Assembly (NCBI GenBank): GCA_977017575.1
Contig: CDRNVI010000063.1
Span: 558,001-622,000, forward strand
Direction: 5' to 3'
DNA from: Paramoeba atlantica
Taxonomy: Eukaryota; Discosea
DNA: 64,000 bases
Below the pieces are notes generated by a model. That model ran no database searches and was not told where the DNA came from. It worked only from the letters and a program-made list of their open reading frames with translations. Shown one piece after another: positions 40,270-51,200 of this stretch (the stretch's first letter is position 1; each line of letters starts with the position of its first letter). The translations under genes were made by a program, and so were the position numbers.

Positions 40270-42680
40270 TTTTTTCAATCCTGAATTACCTGAACCTGGA
40301 AATAAACTTCCACAAGTGTGAAATCTTTATGAGACATGTTCACCTTCCCCCCTTCTCTCAATTTGGAATAGCATTTATTTCATTTCGTTTGAAGCTACGC
40401 ATCGTTCCATTCACATGGTAAGATCAACAATTTTCAATAATCGAAAACCAAATTATTACTGATTTGTCGCAATGGCATACCTAGTATGGTTAAATTGTGC
40501 ATTCGCTTTCTTGCTTGTCTCGTCCGAGATATTTCTTTAACTGTGTGTATGCGACAGCGCCGTTAAGTTCTTGCAAGAGAAGTTAAAACTCCTCTTTTAT
40601 TTGTTGTGGGGGACGTCCGCTGGCATCCGCCAGTGCCGTAAGCAGAGCTTGTGTGTCCGTGTGCATAGAGCCTCCTGATAATATGGGAATGCATTTAAAG
40701 GATTCTTCAGCTATTTTGCCGGTTTTAACGTAGGTATCATGTTTTCGTTTACAAGCCTCTCGAAATAGATTGGCGCATTTAACTGCGAGATTGGAGGGTG
40801 CTAGTTCATGGACGATTGTCAAGTCATAGTAGATTTCTCCACCTGCCCAATGAACAACTAAGTCGGGTCCTGATCGGCGAAACGATTTGCCGCCGCATGT
40901 TTTTTCGTGTGTCCTCTTGTGACTCGGGTCGACGACCTCATCGCATTGTGTGCACCGGAGGGTAGAGAAGGTGCGCGGCTCTTTCTCGCACGGAATACCG
41001 GTTTTCAAGCACAATTCGTAGAGGAAGTTTACCAATGTGCTGTGTTTGACCGTTGCATTTAACCCTGCGCATTTGGAACATCCTGTGACGTGTCGTATCA
41101 TATTGTCGGAGTTCAGCAGAATTTTACAACCAGGACAGACAATGTGGGAAGGTAGATCTGGATGTGGAATTCCTAGCCTTGGCATTATAGCGAGCCGAAA
41201 GAGATGGGGTGGAATAAGTCTTGCATTTGAAAGTACCCATTCATTGTTTCCTTTATAGGCTACTTTTTCGAGAATTTTCGATATGTCTGAGGTACCGCTC
41301 GTTAGCCTTTTCCACGTCTTTGAGTGTATCTGAGCTGCGGTGGCTGTTTCGTCGTTGGGAGGTATGCTCGCGTTTTGTCGGTTGTCCGGGGCGTTCGGCT
41401 TCACTAGAGTATCGGCTCGAGCTGAATTGTTGTTTCTTTGCTCAAGAACCGAATGTCTTGAAGACTCGTATGCTGCGCCCCTGGTCGGTGCACACGCCGT
41501 TAAACCCAGTCCTCCTTTCTTTGTCGGCAGTCGTAGAATTGATATTTGATCTTCGACAAGATTTCCAAACCATGCTTCAGCCACCCTCTCAGTTTCCCTG
41601 TCGAAATTATCTGCCAAGGCTTCGGAAGCGATGGGGTTGTGCACGCGCATTTGGTATCCCTGCCGCACATTAACGCACATCGACAGCAGTTTGCAAGACA
41701 CATTGCTAGGGCCCATGCGCTTGAGACGTCTGAAGATGTCATCATGTTTCTCCAATGATTGTAGCAAGCGCTGACTTACGATCTCGTTATCCCCAATGAA
41801 CGCGCCAAGAATTTTTATTGCTTGTTCCTCGCCTGTCACTCCAGCGTCCCGTAACTCTAGTGGCATGCTTTCTTTTCGTATTTCCCCAAACCATATGCAT
41901 TTTTGATTGGCTACGACCAAGTTCTGTTCTGCCAGCAGCTCCCGTAGATCCAGAAAAGCTTCTGTGAGCTCTTTGGGGTTATGGGAGGCTAAAGTGATAT
42001 CATCTACATAAGCACTGATCTTGATTTCCGGGTACTTCGAGGCCAATGTCTCCAACACTGGTTGGAGGAAGGCACAGAAGTACACAGACGATAGGGTTGA
42101 ACCTTGTCGCACACCATTTGTGCTTAGAATAGTCCCCACATGTTTACCGTTGTGTCCGTAATATAGAAGCTCAGACGCAGCCGAATATTCGGCATGAAAA
42201 AACCTCTGGAACGGTTTGAGCGTAGCTAATCCGTAAATCCCTTTGGCGAGGTCGCTTCGCGATGGAGCGTTAAAGGCGTTTTTGATATCAACTGACATAA
42301 TGCATGAACCTTCGTGATAAAGGGAGTTCAATGTATGAACCACTTTTTCGCAACCGGCCTTCGCCAATACTCCTTGTTGTATTGGTGCAAACAGCGGTTG
42401 GAGCGTCGACTCAAAGCGTTGAACCAGGACCAGCCCTGCCAGCTTCATCAATACCTCCCCAATTGCTACCGGTCGGACTCCACCGTTGGCTTTAGGAATG
42501 GCGATGAGTCTAGCTCTCGTCAAGCGTCGCATTACTTCTTTTGAAAGAAAACCGTTTATGAGATCCATGATCATGTGGCAGAGACTCTCGCAGCATACCG
42601 GATCGTCTATTAGGATTCTGACGATTGTATCCGTCGTGCCCGTGGGTCCTGGACTTGCTCCTTTGGCAAGGCGTAGGCCG
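40270..42680 (-). mobile_element. 5'-truncated group 2 LINE I
   Basis: Short T-run 40270-40275, a 3' UTR of about 215 bp, and an ORF running from 40491 to the truncation at 42680. A 77-bp 3' UTR module (40288-40364) is shared with LINE H (58766-58842). The 5' cut is at the conserved GLRLAKGASPGPTG motif, where a solo alpha repeat abuts. Confidence 0.75.
40491..42680 (-). pseudogene. LINE I polyprotein with one in-frame stop
   Basis: Begins in RT at LAKGASPGPTGTTD, then LTRARLIAIPKANGG, VDIKNAFNAPSR, GVRQGSTLSSVYFC, AYVDDITLAS and RLPTKKGGLGLT. The knuckle CPGCKILL...RHVTGC and an RLE with RRSGPDLVVHW and YYDLTIVHELAPSN follow. A TAA at 40583-40585 stands where relatives have a Gln codon (KEEF then stop, versus AEFQ in K). 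The same frame continues LLLQELNGAVAYTQL to the natural stop near 40491. Apart from that stop and the missing N-terminus the frame is intact. Confidence 0.75.
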
Positions 42681-42743
42681 TAACGTAAATATAATTCTCA
42701 GAAATCAAAATTTCCATTGTACAATTCTTTTCGTAAACTTTTA
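42681..42743 (-). repeat. Solo 63-bp alpha-end repeat
   Basis: Matches the last 63 bp of the YR element 2 alpha repeat (34276-34339, 40050-40112). It stands alone between two LINE fragments. Confidence 0.75.
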
Positions 42744-44047
42744 GAAGAATGATGAATGTACTCGAGGTTCTATAACATGGGGCACCCCTGCTTTGGCACA
42801 CAATTCACCTAGGAAACGGACTAATCGTGTGTGCTTCTTCGTTGCATTTATCCCACAGCATTGTGTACATCCAGGAATGTGCTGGAAGATGGTATCAGAA
42901 GAATATTCTGTCAGGCATCCCGGGCATACCACACTCTTAGGCATATTTTCTGGCACTATTCCCAGGCGCATCATTATACAGAAACGGAAGAGGTACGGAT
43001 TGATGTAGTTGCTGGTTGATTGCAGGTGGTGAAATGATGCGGATCCTCGCTCCATTAGTTCTTTGAGGCGCATGTCCTTTCTCAGCTCGGTTGCAAATCG
43101 TTTTTGTTCAGATCGTATTGCTTTCATGACTAATCGCTTGGAAGTATCATTCTTCTGGCTGTCACGTTCGTTCAGAGCCCTGTTTCGCTTGGATCCCGCT
43201 ATGACCACCGGAGCGTTATTGGTTTTGGATTGCTCTTCAATGGCTTTGCGAGACGCTTGGAAAAAGTGCTTTTGCTTCAAACATGACGGAGTAAGTCCGA
43301 GTCCGCCGAGATATTGCGGAAGCGTGGCGAGTTTTGCAGTAGGGCCCGTTGCATTAAACCAATGCTGAATAATACTGCCTACTTCCGCGTCGAACTGCTG
43401 GGCGATTTCAAGGGATGCTTCGGGCTTGTGTACTCGGAGGTGATAGTCTTGACGGGGGATGGCGCACCGATTCAGAATTGCGAGGGATAGGTTGCTCGGT
43501 CCCATGAGTCGAAGACGGCGAAAGAGACACTTGTGTTTGTCCATCTTTTTCTTTAGGCATTCACTTACCATCTCGTCCTGTCCGATATATGCACCTAGAA
43601 TTTTCACTGTTTCTTGCGGGCAGGCTACCCCCATCGCTTGCAGAGTTTGGGGCGTCCATGGAGTGTCTGTTTTCTTGAACCATTCGCATTTCTGGAAGTT
43701 CATTTCCAGTCCCAGAAGTCGTGAAGATTCGTGCAGGTGTAGAAAGGCGGTCTGCAAGGATAGGGGATTTGTTGATGACAAGGTTATGTCGTCCATGTAC
43801 GCTCGAACCGTTACATCTGGAAAGGACTCTTCGATTTCTTTGAGCGAATCCTGTATCAGGGCACAGAAGTATAGTGACGAAAGCGCTGAGCCCTGTCGAA
43901 CGCCAGAAGTGCTCTTCACGATCGAATGGAGCGAGTTATTGGCAAAGAAGAGCAGATCAGACGAGTCCCCGTACTCAAGATTAAAAATCCGCATGAAAGG
44001 TTTGAAGATGCCGTCTTTCTTGAGTGCTTCGAAGATTGCTTGACGCG
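42744..44047 (-). pseudogene. LINE G, RT palm to endonuclease start
   Basis: GVRQGSALSSLYFC, AYMDDITLSS, KILGAYIG, thumb LPQYLGGLGLTPS, knuckle CPGCLTEY...QHIPGC and INATKKHTRLVRFLGELC. It stops at EPRVHSSF, before the catalytic SGPD motif of the RLE. It is a remnant of a distinct group 2 family. Confidence 0.7.
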
Positions 44048-44452
44048 CGAAATAATATTCCGGAATTCCATAATCAAAGTAACTTGTGAACGGGAAGACC
44101 CATCCCCTCAGCTCGCAGCCAACCAACCCGAGCACACGTCACGTCGCGTAATTCATACCCGAGCACGTGTCAGTAATTACTCGAGCACGTGTCCAATTAC
44201 TCGCTACCGACTGACTCGTCCGCCCCCCCTTTTTTTTTTTTTTTGTTTTCCTGATGATTCTATGTAAAAAGTTTTTTTGCAAATAATTGGGGGGAATAGT
44301 ATTGAGTCTAACTTTTTTTTTTTTGATTTATCGTGTATTCAAAATTCACCGTTAAAGATTTCCTATTTTTTTTAACGCACCTCGCTAACGGCATTCAACT
44401 GGTATTCACAGGGCCGTTTCATCTCCATCGACCGGTACCAAGTATTTCCTAA
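44048..44452. mobile_element. 405-bp insertion with candidate 5-bp target duplication
   Basis: The insert sits between two copies of ACGCG (44043-44047 and 44453-44457). Removing it and one ACGCG leaves LINE G's RT reading continuously, so the borders are well supported. The insert holds CACGTGT-containing repeats (about 44158-44195), a 16-nt T-run (44229-44244) and two further T-rich runs, and encodes nothing recognisable. The ends share only weak inverted similarity (GAAATA...CCGG). It could be a MITE-like element or a short retro-insert. Confidence 0.55.
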
Positions 44453-45242
44453 ACGCGTGGGGGTATTGTAGGCATTCTTATAATCGATCGCCAAGATGGC
44501 GTGTCCCTTGTCATATTCATCGAGCACCTCGTGAACAATTCCCTCGCACGCATTCTTTTGGAGGATCCCTCTTTGGACAGGCTGGAAAAATTTCTTCAGT
44601 TTCTCTTCGTTCCTGTTTAGAAGGATCGAGCCACATACTTTCAATAGAGTCTCCCCAATTGCAATCGGTCGTATTCCGTTCTGCGGTTTGTTGATGGCCA
44701 TTAGTCGACATCGTGTCAGTCTGTCACGCACCGACGATGCGATCTCCCCGTTCACTACATCGCGTAACATATGGCAGAGCGCGGTGCTGGATTCCTCGTC
44801 ATCCGCAAGTAGGCGCAACATGGCTTCACTCAATCCCGTAGGGCCCGGGGAAGCTCCCGGAGCCAGTTTCTCTATCGCGGCCCGAAGTTCGTGTTTTTCG
44901 ATGATTCCTGTTCGGGGGTCTGCGTCCGTCTGAGCTTGTGGGCGCTCTCCATCGGGATGTAGACTCTTGAGCTCCGCTACTTTCTCCTCAACGCTAAGGT
45001 TCGAGTCAAAATATACGTTGTCGAGGATACGCGTAGCTTTGCTTAGGTTACCAGCCCTAGCCGTTCGAAGCGCACTGCGGATTGATCGGCGGTCGACTTC
45101 ACGTTCAAGTTTCTCGTCAGGTGAGGAGAACGCCGGCTCCTCGTTGCGCAATTTGTTTGGCACATGATACTTCCGCTGGATCGCTTGTCGCACAGTGGTG
45201 AGTGAGTCGCGGGGTGCGTTTAGAAACTTGTGCCAGACGGAT
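44453..45242 (-). pseudogene. LINE G, RT N-terminal part
   Basis: Reads WHKFLNAPRDSLTTVRQAI...LAPGASPGPTGLSEAMLRLL...LTRCRLMAINKPQNGIRPIAIGETLLK...AIDYKNAYNTPTR. These are the RT fingers and motif A of group 2. The region N-terminal to RT is missing. Confidence 0.7.
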
Positions 45243-46185
45243 GTTTTTTTTTTTACGTCATCGATGTATGAAACTTACGAACGGGCATCCAAAATCAAAG
45301 TTATAAATGAACAAAAACAGAAACGTTCTCACGATTCTGCATAGGCGGAAGAGGGGGAAGAGTAGTAGTATGAATGAGAAACCTAAACAACGGTACGATC
45401 ATCAAGGAAACTAGCAACATTCGTAACAAAATTAGATTTCATTGAAAATCTAATATTAGGATTATGAATAAAATAGGATTAGGATTCGTGGGAGGAGGAA
45501 AGGGGGGAGAGCTCGCTGAGGTCTTTCTCTAGGCAAGAGAAAGAGTAAAGAAAAGAGAGAGAAGGGAAGGGAGAAAGACAGAAAGCTCTGTTCGCATTTG
45601 AGGAACATTTTTGACCTAAGATCGAAGTCCTCCGATCCAGTTCTCCTTCGGGATGTAATGACGAAGTTGCGAAACAACCGTGTATGCCGTCATCTTTTCG
45701 ATTTCGAGCTGAAGGGCTTGCCGTACGTTTTCGTATTTTAACTGGGCTCGGTTCGCCAACGCCTTCAACAGCACTTTCGTGTCGTTATGTAGTAGGCCAC
45801 AATCAGTTGTGGCCAGGCAACGAAAAGAATCGCTATCGACGCCTTTTTCTACGACGTATTTCTTGAACTTCTTATCAATAACTTGCTGCATCAGTGCTGT
45901 GCTAGTTTGTTTGGCATAGCTGGCGCAGCAAGTGTGAACAACGGTGAAATCGTACAGGATGTTTTCTCTGTTATAAGCTTGAGCGTGGGATATCCTCGCA
46001 GGATTGATCTAAAGATTGCTATGACGTGAGCGGCAAACGTGGGGTCGATGTGGGCGAGTGGGGGAAGAGGCTCCAAGTCGCATCCCGTGTCACAATCTTG
46101 TGTTTCTTCGATATCCAAAAATGGCGTTTGTGTCACAATACGGTTGAGCTTTACCACCCGTAATCGGAAGATGTTAATCTTGTGA
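45243..46185 (-). mobile_element. Group 2 LINE D2, internally deleted
   Basis: T-run 45243-45254, a 3' UTR of about 360 bp and a C-terminal ORF from 45616 upward. The frame from 45970 down to 45616 encodes LYDFTVVHTCCASYAKQ and the D ending EIEKMTAYTVVSQLRHYIPKENWIGGLRS. Upstream of about 45975 a different frame (45980-46157) reads LPPLAHIDPTFAAHVIAIFRSILRG, which resembles sequence N-terminal to RT. The middle of the element, including RT, is therefore gone. The right boundary is approximate. The 46186-46235 gap is ATG/GAT-repetitive and empty. Confidence 0.6.
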
Positions 46186-46235
46186 GATAGATATGATATG
46201 GTATTGTGAGGTAGATATGATGATGATGATTTTTA

Positions 46236-46397
46236 GGCAATATATCTCCGAGGAGATGTCACCTCCCTAGGACAAGCCCCCCCCTTATCGCTTGCTAGGA
46301 GCTGTGCCACGCAGCACGCAAGTCAAATCCGAAGATTTGACCAGATCGAGCGCGAGCAGCCAGCTTGTCTTTTTTTTTAACCCCTTTTATATACTAC
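46236..46397 (-). ncRNA. Structured 160-bp repeat, candidate small RNA gene, copy 2
   Basis: Inverted copy of 40111-40269 with a few substitutions. The hairpin GTCAAATC/GATTTGAC and the TATATAAAAGGGG box are unchanged. The stretch 46398-46772 that follows holds no recognised gene and ends in a 17-nt A-run (46756-46772), as if a short plus-strand insert ended there. Confidence 0.4.
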
Positions 46398-46772
46398 AAG
46401 AAAATCTTCTTTATGAAAAAAACACTTCTTTTGAAGTGAAAAAACACAACACACTCCAAAGATTATGCTGAATGACACCCACCCTAGTTCCTTAGTACCT
46501 TGTTATAGAGCAGGTAGATATAGAAATCCTGATGGACCTGGCTGATGCTGCGGTGTGTAGGAAATCTTTACCCTGATTGCACCTTTTCTAGAATGTCGCG
46601 TAACTTCTCCAATCGACTGATAAATCTCACTGCTGTGGCGGAATTTCCAATGTAGCTCGCAAGTAGTTCCTTTTCCCCAGTCGTTGATTATCTTTAGTAT
46701 TTGGTCCGGAGCTTTCATTGTTTCTTCGGCGACCTGTATGCTGAATTTCTCTTCAAAAAAAAAAAAAAAACA

Positions 46773-46846
46773 AAGACCAAGACCACCTTCCTTCACCGGT
46801 AACCGAGCCAACGCTTTTTGGTGTATGTCCAGCGGTCCGAACCATT
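46773..46846 (-). pseudogene. Tiny group 2 RT thumb fragment
   Basis: About 24 codons, WFGPLDIHQKALARLPVKEGGLGL, matching the thumb motif of group 2 LINEs. It is bounded by an A-run on one side and a partial alpha-end repeat (46847-46869) on the other. Confidence 0.55.
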
Positions 46847-46869
46847 GTGCAATTCTTTTCGTAAACTTT

Positions 46870-48294
46870 TATAGTTTTTTTTATTTCATTCTTATATTAT
46901 ATGTTCTTAGATTCTCAGCGTTAGATTCTCAGCGAATTGAAATCAGTGCACTGGCGAAGGCGCATTGTTCCGTGCTTTAGAAGGCATATTCCCGACTTTT
47001 GTCCTCCTTGCGAAGGTATCGACTCAGCTGTGAATATGCTACCGCCCCATTAAGCTCCTGCAACAATAGCTGAAATTCGGCATAAAGGCGTTTGCGCTGC
47101 ATTCCACAGGCATCTGCGAGAGCATCCATAAGAGCCTTCGTGTTTGAATGCATTGCACCCCCTGAGAGGACAGGTATACATTGAAAGCTTTCAGCCATGA
47201 TCTTCCCGGTCTTGACGTATGTGTCATGTTTTCGTCGACAGGCGTCGCGGAATAAATGTGCACACTTTGTGTCAAGGTTTGAGGGTGCCAATTCGTGGAT
47301 GACTGTTAGATCGTAGTATATCTCGCCGGTTGCCCAATATATAACAATGTCAGGACCGGACCGATGAAACGACTGCCCACCACACGTTTTCTCGTGAAGT
47401 TTTCGGTGATTGGGGTTAACGATCTCGTTACATTGTGTGCAGCGGAAAGTTGACAGTGCACGGGGCTCCTTTTCGCACGGAATGCCTGTTTTCATACAGA
47501 GTTCGTAAATGAAGTTGACCAGAGTGTTGTGTTTAGTCGTGGCATTGAGACCACCGCATTTTGTACAGCCCATGATGTGTGTCAAGATTGAATCAGTGTC
47601 AAGAAGAATTCTGCAGCCGGGGCATGTGATGTGTGATGGCAGATCTGGGTGAGCGATTCCCAATCGGGGCATGACGGCGAGACTGAACAGGTGTGATGGT
47701 ATGAGTCGCGCGTCAGAGTGCGTCCATCCGTTATTGCCTTTGTGTGTTACTTTTTCGAGTACCTTCGCTACGTTTGATTGCTCGCGGGTCATCTTTTTCC
47801 AAATTTTGATGTGCTTTTGAGCCGCCGTCGTGGTTTCGTCTACCGGAGGTATGTTGCTCTGAAGGTGGTCCGCTGATCCAACATTTCGCTCCCTGATTCC
47901 ATCTGTCCGAGCTGAATTGTTTATGGGGCGCTCAAGAACAGAGTGGCATGAGGAGCGGTACGCGGCCTCTCGCGTGGAAGAGCAGTCTGTCAAGCCAAGT
48001 CCTCCTTTTTTTGTGGGCATTCGCAGCAACGCGATTTGTTCATCCGAGAGATGTCCGAACCATGATGTAAGAACGTTTTCTACCTCTTTGTCGAATCGGG
48101 TCGCTAGTTCAGCTGAAGCGGTGGGGTTGTGTGCACGGAGGTGGTAGGCCTGTCTAACGTTTATACATCTGGAAAGCAGATTGCACGATACATTGTTAAC
48201 CCCCATCAATTTGAGCCGTCGGAAGCTGTCGTTGTGCTTCGTCAGTGACTGTATTAGGCGTTCGCTGACCGATTCGTCGTCCCCGATGAAAGCC
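46870..48294 (-). mobile_element. Group 2 LINE K, 3' part
   Basis: 3' UTR (about 46870-46976) and C-terminal ORF 46977-48294. It is interrupted at 48294 by LINE J and resumes at 52968, with TCGTCCCCGATGAAAGCC repeated on both sides (48277-48294 and 52968-52985). Confidence 0.8.
46977..48294 (-). pseudogene. LINE K polyprotein, thumb to C-terminus
   Basis: FIGDDESVSERLIQSL, LKLMGVNNVSCNLLS, NVRQAYHLRAHNP, RMPTKKGGLGLTD, AVMPRLGIAHPDLP, knuckle CPGCRILL...THIMGC, and RLE with HNTLVNFIYELCMKTGIP, a CTQC...H..TC cluster, RSGPDIVIYW and YYDLTVIHELAPSN. Ends LLLQELNGAVAYSQLSRYL...EYAF. This is one of the best preserved group 2 endonuclease halves in the window. Confidence 0.8.
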
Positions 48295-51200
48295 TATCCT
48301 ATCCTATCCTATCCTATAAGACCGATTTGCATCGGTTAAGAACACATCCGTTTTTGTCGTCGCTTCGACGTCTTTCTCTCAGGTGAATTCGCCCTTTCAT
48401 GCTCCTTGTCCGCTGAACCGGGCGTGGTACGTCTTTCATGCAACTTTGTATTTTTGGCATCACATTCCTCAGGCAAACACTCTTTCTTTTCAGGAGAATC
48501 CACTCCAGTCTCTACAGGTGGCGAGGTACCCTTTTTGGAGAGAGGATCACCTCCTGCAATCTTGAAGTAATCCCGTCTTTTCCCTAATGGCTTAGGTATT
48601 TGGCCACAGTGTTTCCGAGGACGATTCATGGTTTGGACGGTTTCTGAGCTAACCCTTTGAGCTTCTGAGGCACTTGTCGCAGTCTTTCTCCTCTTTATTT
48701 CTGAGGCTGGGACTATTTTTCTCGACCCTGCAAGCGCCAAGGTGTCTGCCTTCTCATTGTAAATGTTCCCGTTGTGGGATTTCACTTTGCACACGTAACA
48801 CCTTTTATCCATCGATTGGAGCGTTCGAATTTCCCGATCCAATTTCTCAAGGATACCCCCATTCGGTAGATTGTTATACCCAATGATTCGCCGTCGTAGA
48901 CGAGTATGATGGAAGAAATTCCATACATAGAACGAATCGGTGTGTATGACAACTGTTTGAGCCTCATTAGGTATCCTTTCCAGCGCTTCCCTCAGCGATT
49001 CAACCTCAGCTCTCTCAGCTGAGCCAGCATCCAATGCTATGGAATAGTATTTGTCTTCTGTTCCACTCATTCTCAGAACTATTCCCGCACCGGATCTTTG
49101 TTCCTTGGACCCCCGCAACTGCCGAACAGAGCCATCAATATACATATGAACCTCACCCTCACTCATGGGGAACGGATCCGAGCCTTCCTCCACAAATTGT
49201 AGCTCATAAGAGCTTTTGCTTTTGACCGCTTGAGTGTGTTTAGTTTTCCACCTTGGAGACCTTAATACCTCATACATCGGAAGTGGTTCAAGTTTCTGCC
49301 TGAGCTCATCGCATAGCTTTTGCCAGTGTAGCCGATCCTGCGAGTAAACAAGCGCCTGCTCCAGAGTGACCCCTAGATCATTAAAACTTGCTTCGCTAGG
49401 AGAAATATTTCTTGTTTTTTCCGTGCTATTCCATTGAACGAGCTCGCGAAACGTAGAGGAGTGCCTGAGCATGTGGCCAACGATTTTCGCACGGGCAACA
49501 CGATGCACGGTCGAAAATCGAGGCGTACCACAATACAAGGACTCTAATGGGTAGCAGTGTCCGAAATCGTCAAGCTTTGCTGAGTTACAAGCGAATCTCC
49601 TCATCATATTTATCTCAACCTCCGTTTTTCGAAGCATTTTGTTAGAAAGAGAAAGACAGGCTGCACCAAACGTTAAAATAGGGTAGACCAAGCAGTCAAA
49701 CAGGCGTATTTTCGTGGCAGCACTCAGAGGAGAAGCCCAAATTCCACTGAGTTTACGAAATGCTGCCCATGTGAGCCTTAGCCTGTCCTTGATGGGGGAT
49801 GATGCTGTAGCATCTTGAAGATGACCAAGATGCCGGTAGGAATCCACAAGAGGAATCTTGCCAAGCGATCCTGCTCGAAGTTCTCGCGTCCCCCCCGGAA
49901 CTTTCCCAAAGGCCATCCACGCAGTCTTGGTTTTCCCCACGGCAATCCTCAGATTAGCTGGTTTTGCCTCATTTGCCGTAGCTTCGATCATTTGCGATAT
50001 TTCATGTTTCGTGGAAGCTAAAAGTGCTATGTCGTCTGCGTAGTCGATGTCCTTTAGTCTAAATTATTGAATTCCCCTGCTTTTCGTCCCGCTGCTCCTT
50101 AGAAGAATCCCGAGCGGCTTGTTATCGAGTGCTTTGTTGAGAATCCTATCGATTACAAGCGCAAAGAGATAAGGAGCAAGCACGTCCCCTTGAAGAATTC
50201 CTGTTTCAATGGGAAAAGAATCCGTATTTCCGTATGGTGTGCGGACTATTCCTTTTAAATTCGTGTACAAGGACATTACCATCCTACTAAGCGCGGGTCC
50301 GACATGAAAGGCATTCAATGCAGCACGGATGGCATGAAACGATACCGAGGGAAATGCTTTTGCGAAGTCCATGAATGCCACTGCAATGCCTTTATTGCCC
50401 CTGGTCGCACGAACTCTCGCATCATTCAAAATGATTTGCGCCCCTGCCGTGGACCTTTCTGGCCGAAAACCAAATTGACTGTCGCGAAGGAGCGGCTCGA
50501 TGGATGGTCTGATTCTTTTCAGGATCATTGCATTCATCAATTTAACCGCACTGTTCACGAGACAGATTGGCCGCCAATTCGCTATTTGTGTCAGGTCGCC
50601 CTTTTTTGGAATAGGCACCTGAAGGACAATTTTCCAGGACGCAGGCGAAACCCCTGTTCGATGAACCTCGTTTATAATATGTAATAAGGATTTTCTCAGC
50701 TCAGCATGCTCTGTGATCATTCTGAGTGCCTCCTCCGGAATTTGGTCTATTCCAGGTGCCTTGTTGCGCGCTAGTCTACTGATGCCGTCCTCGAGCTCTT
50801 CTGCAGTGAAACTTTCATCGTTGATTGGTACTTTCGGGCTGACTACTTTGTCAAATTTTATATCTTTATCTCCGCGATCATCGGACCCCATACGAGCAAA
50901 GAAATCTTTAACAATGTTAAGAGTTTCCCTTGTCGACGAGGTCTCGATGCAAAGAGTCTCCCTGTACAAACCGCAAATTCTACGTAGCGTACGCCACGGA
51001 TTAGAACGGTTTCGCCGCAGACCTGCTTCAATTTCGGCGCATTCCTGCCCAATCTGCGCCTCAATTTCTTCTCCGTGATCTTTTAGCACTTCCTTGAAGT
51101 GGTCCGGTTTTCGACTCTGAAGAAATAAGTCGCGAAACCCTGAGATGCGCGGTGTTTCTGTACCCGGTTGTGTGTTTTCTGTCCCTGTAGGCGCGTTGGT

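Larger units (their letters stand above)
42744..45242 (-). mobile_element. Group 2 LINE G, truncated at both ends, with a 405-bp insertion
   Basis: Two coding blocks (44453-45242 and 42744-44047) are parts of one RT, split exactly between NTPTR and QAIFEAL by the insertion at 44048-44452. The 5' end is cut at 45242 by the poly(A) of D2. The 3' end is cut within the endonuclease by the solo alpha repeat. Confidence 0.75.

Noticed and set aside
40583-50066. Reassigned TAA codon in this organism
   Set aside because: TAA is used as the natural terminator by other intact elements here (for example C and K), so two lone internal TAAs are better read as mutations.
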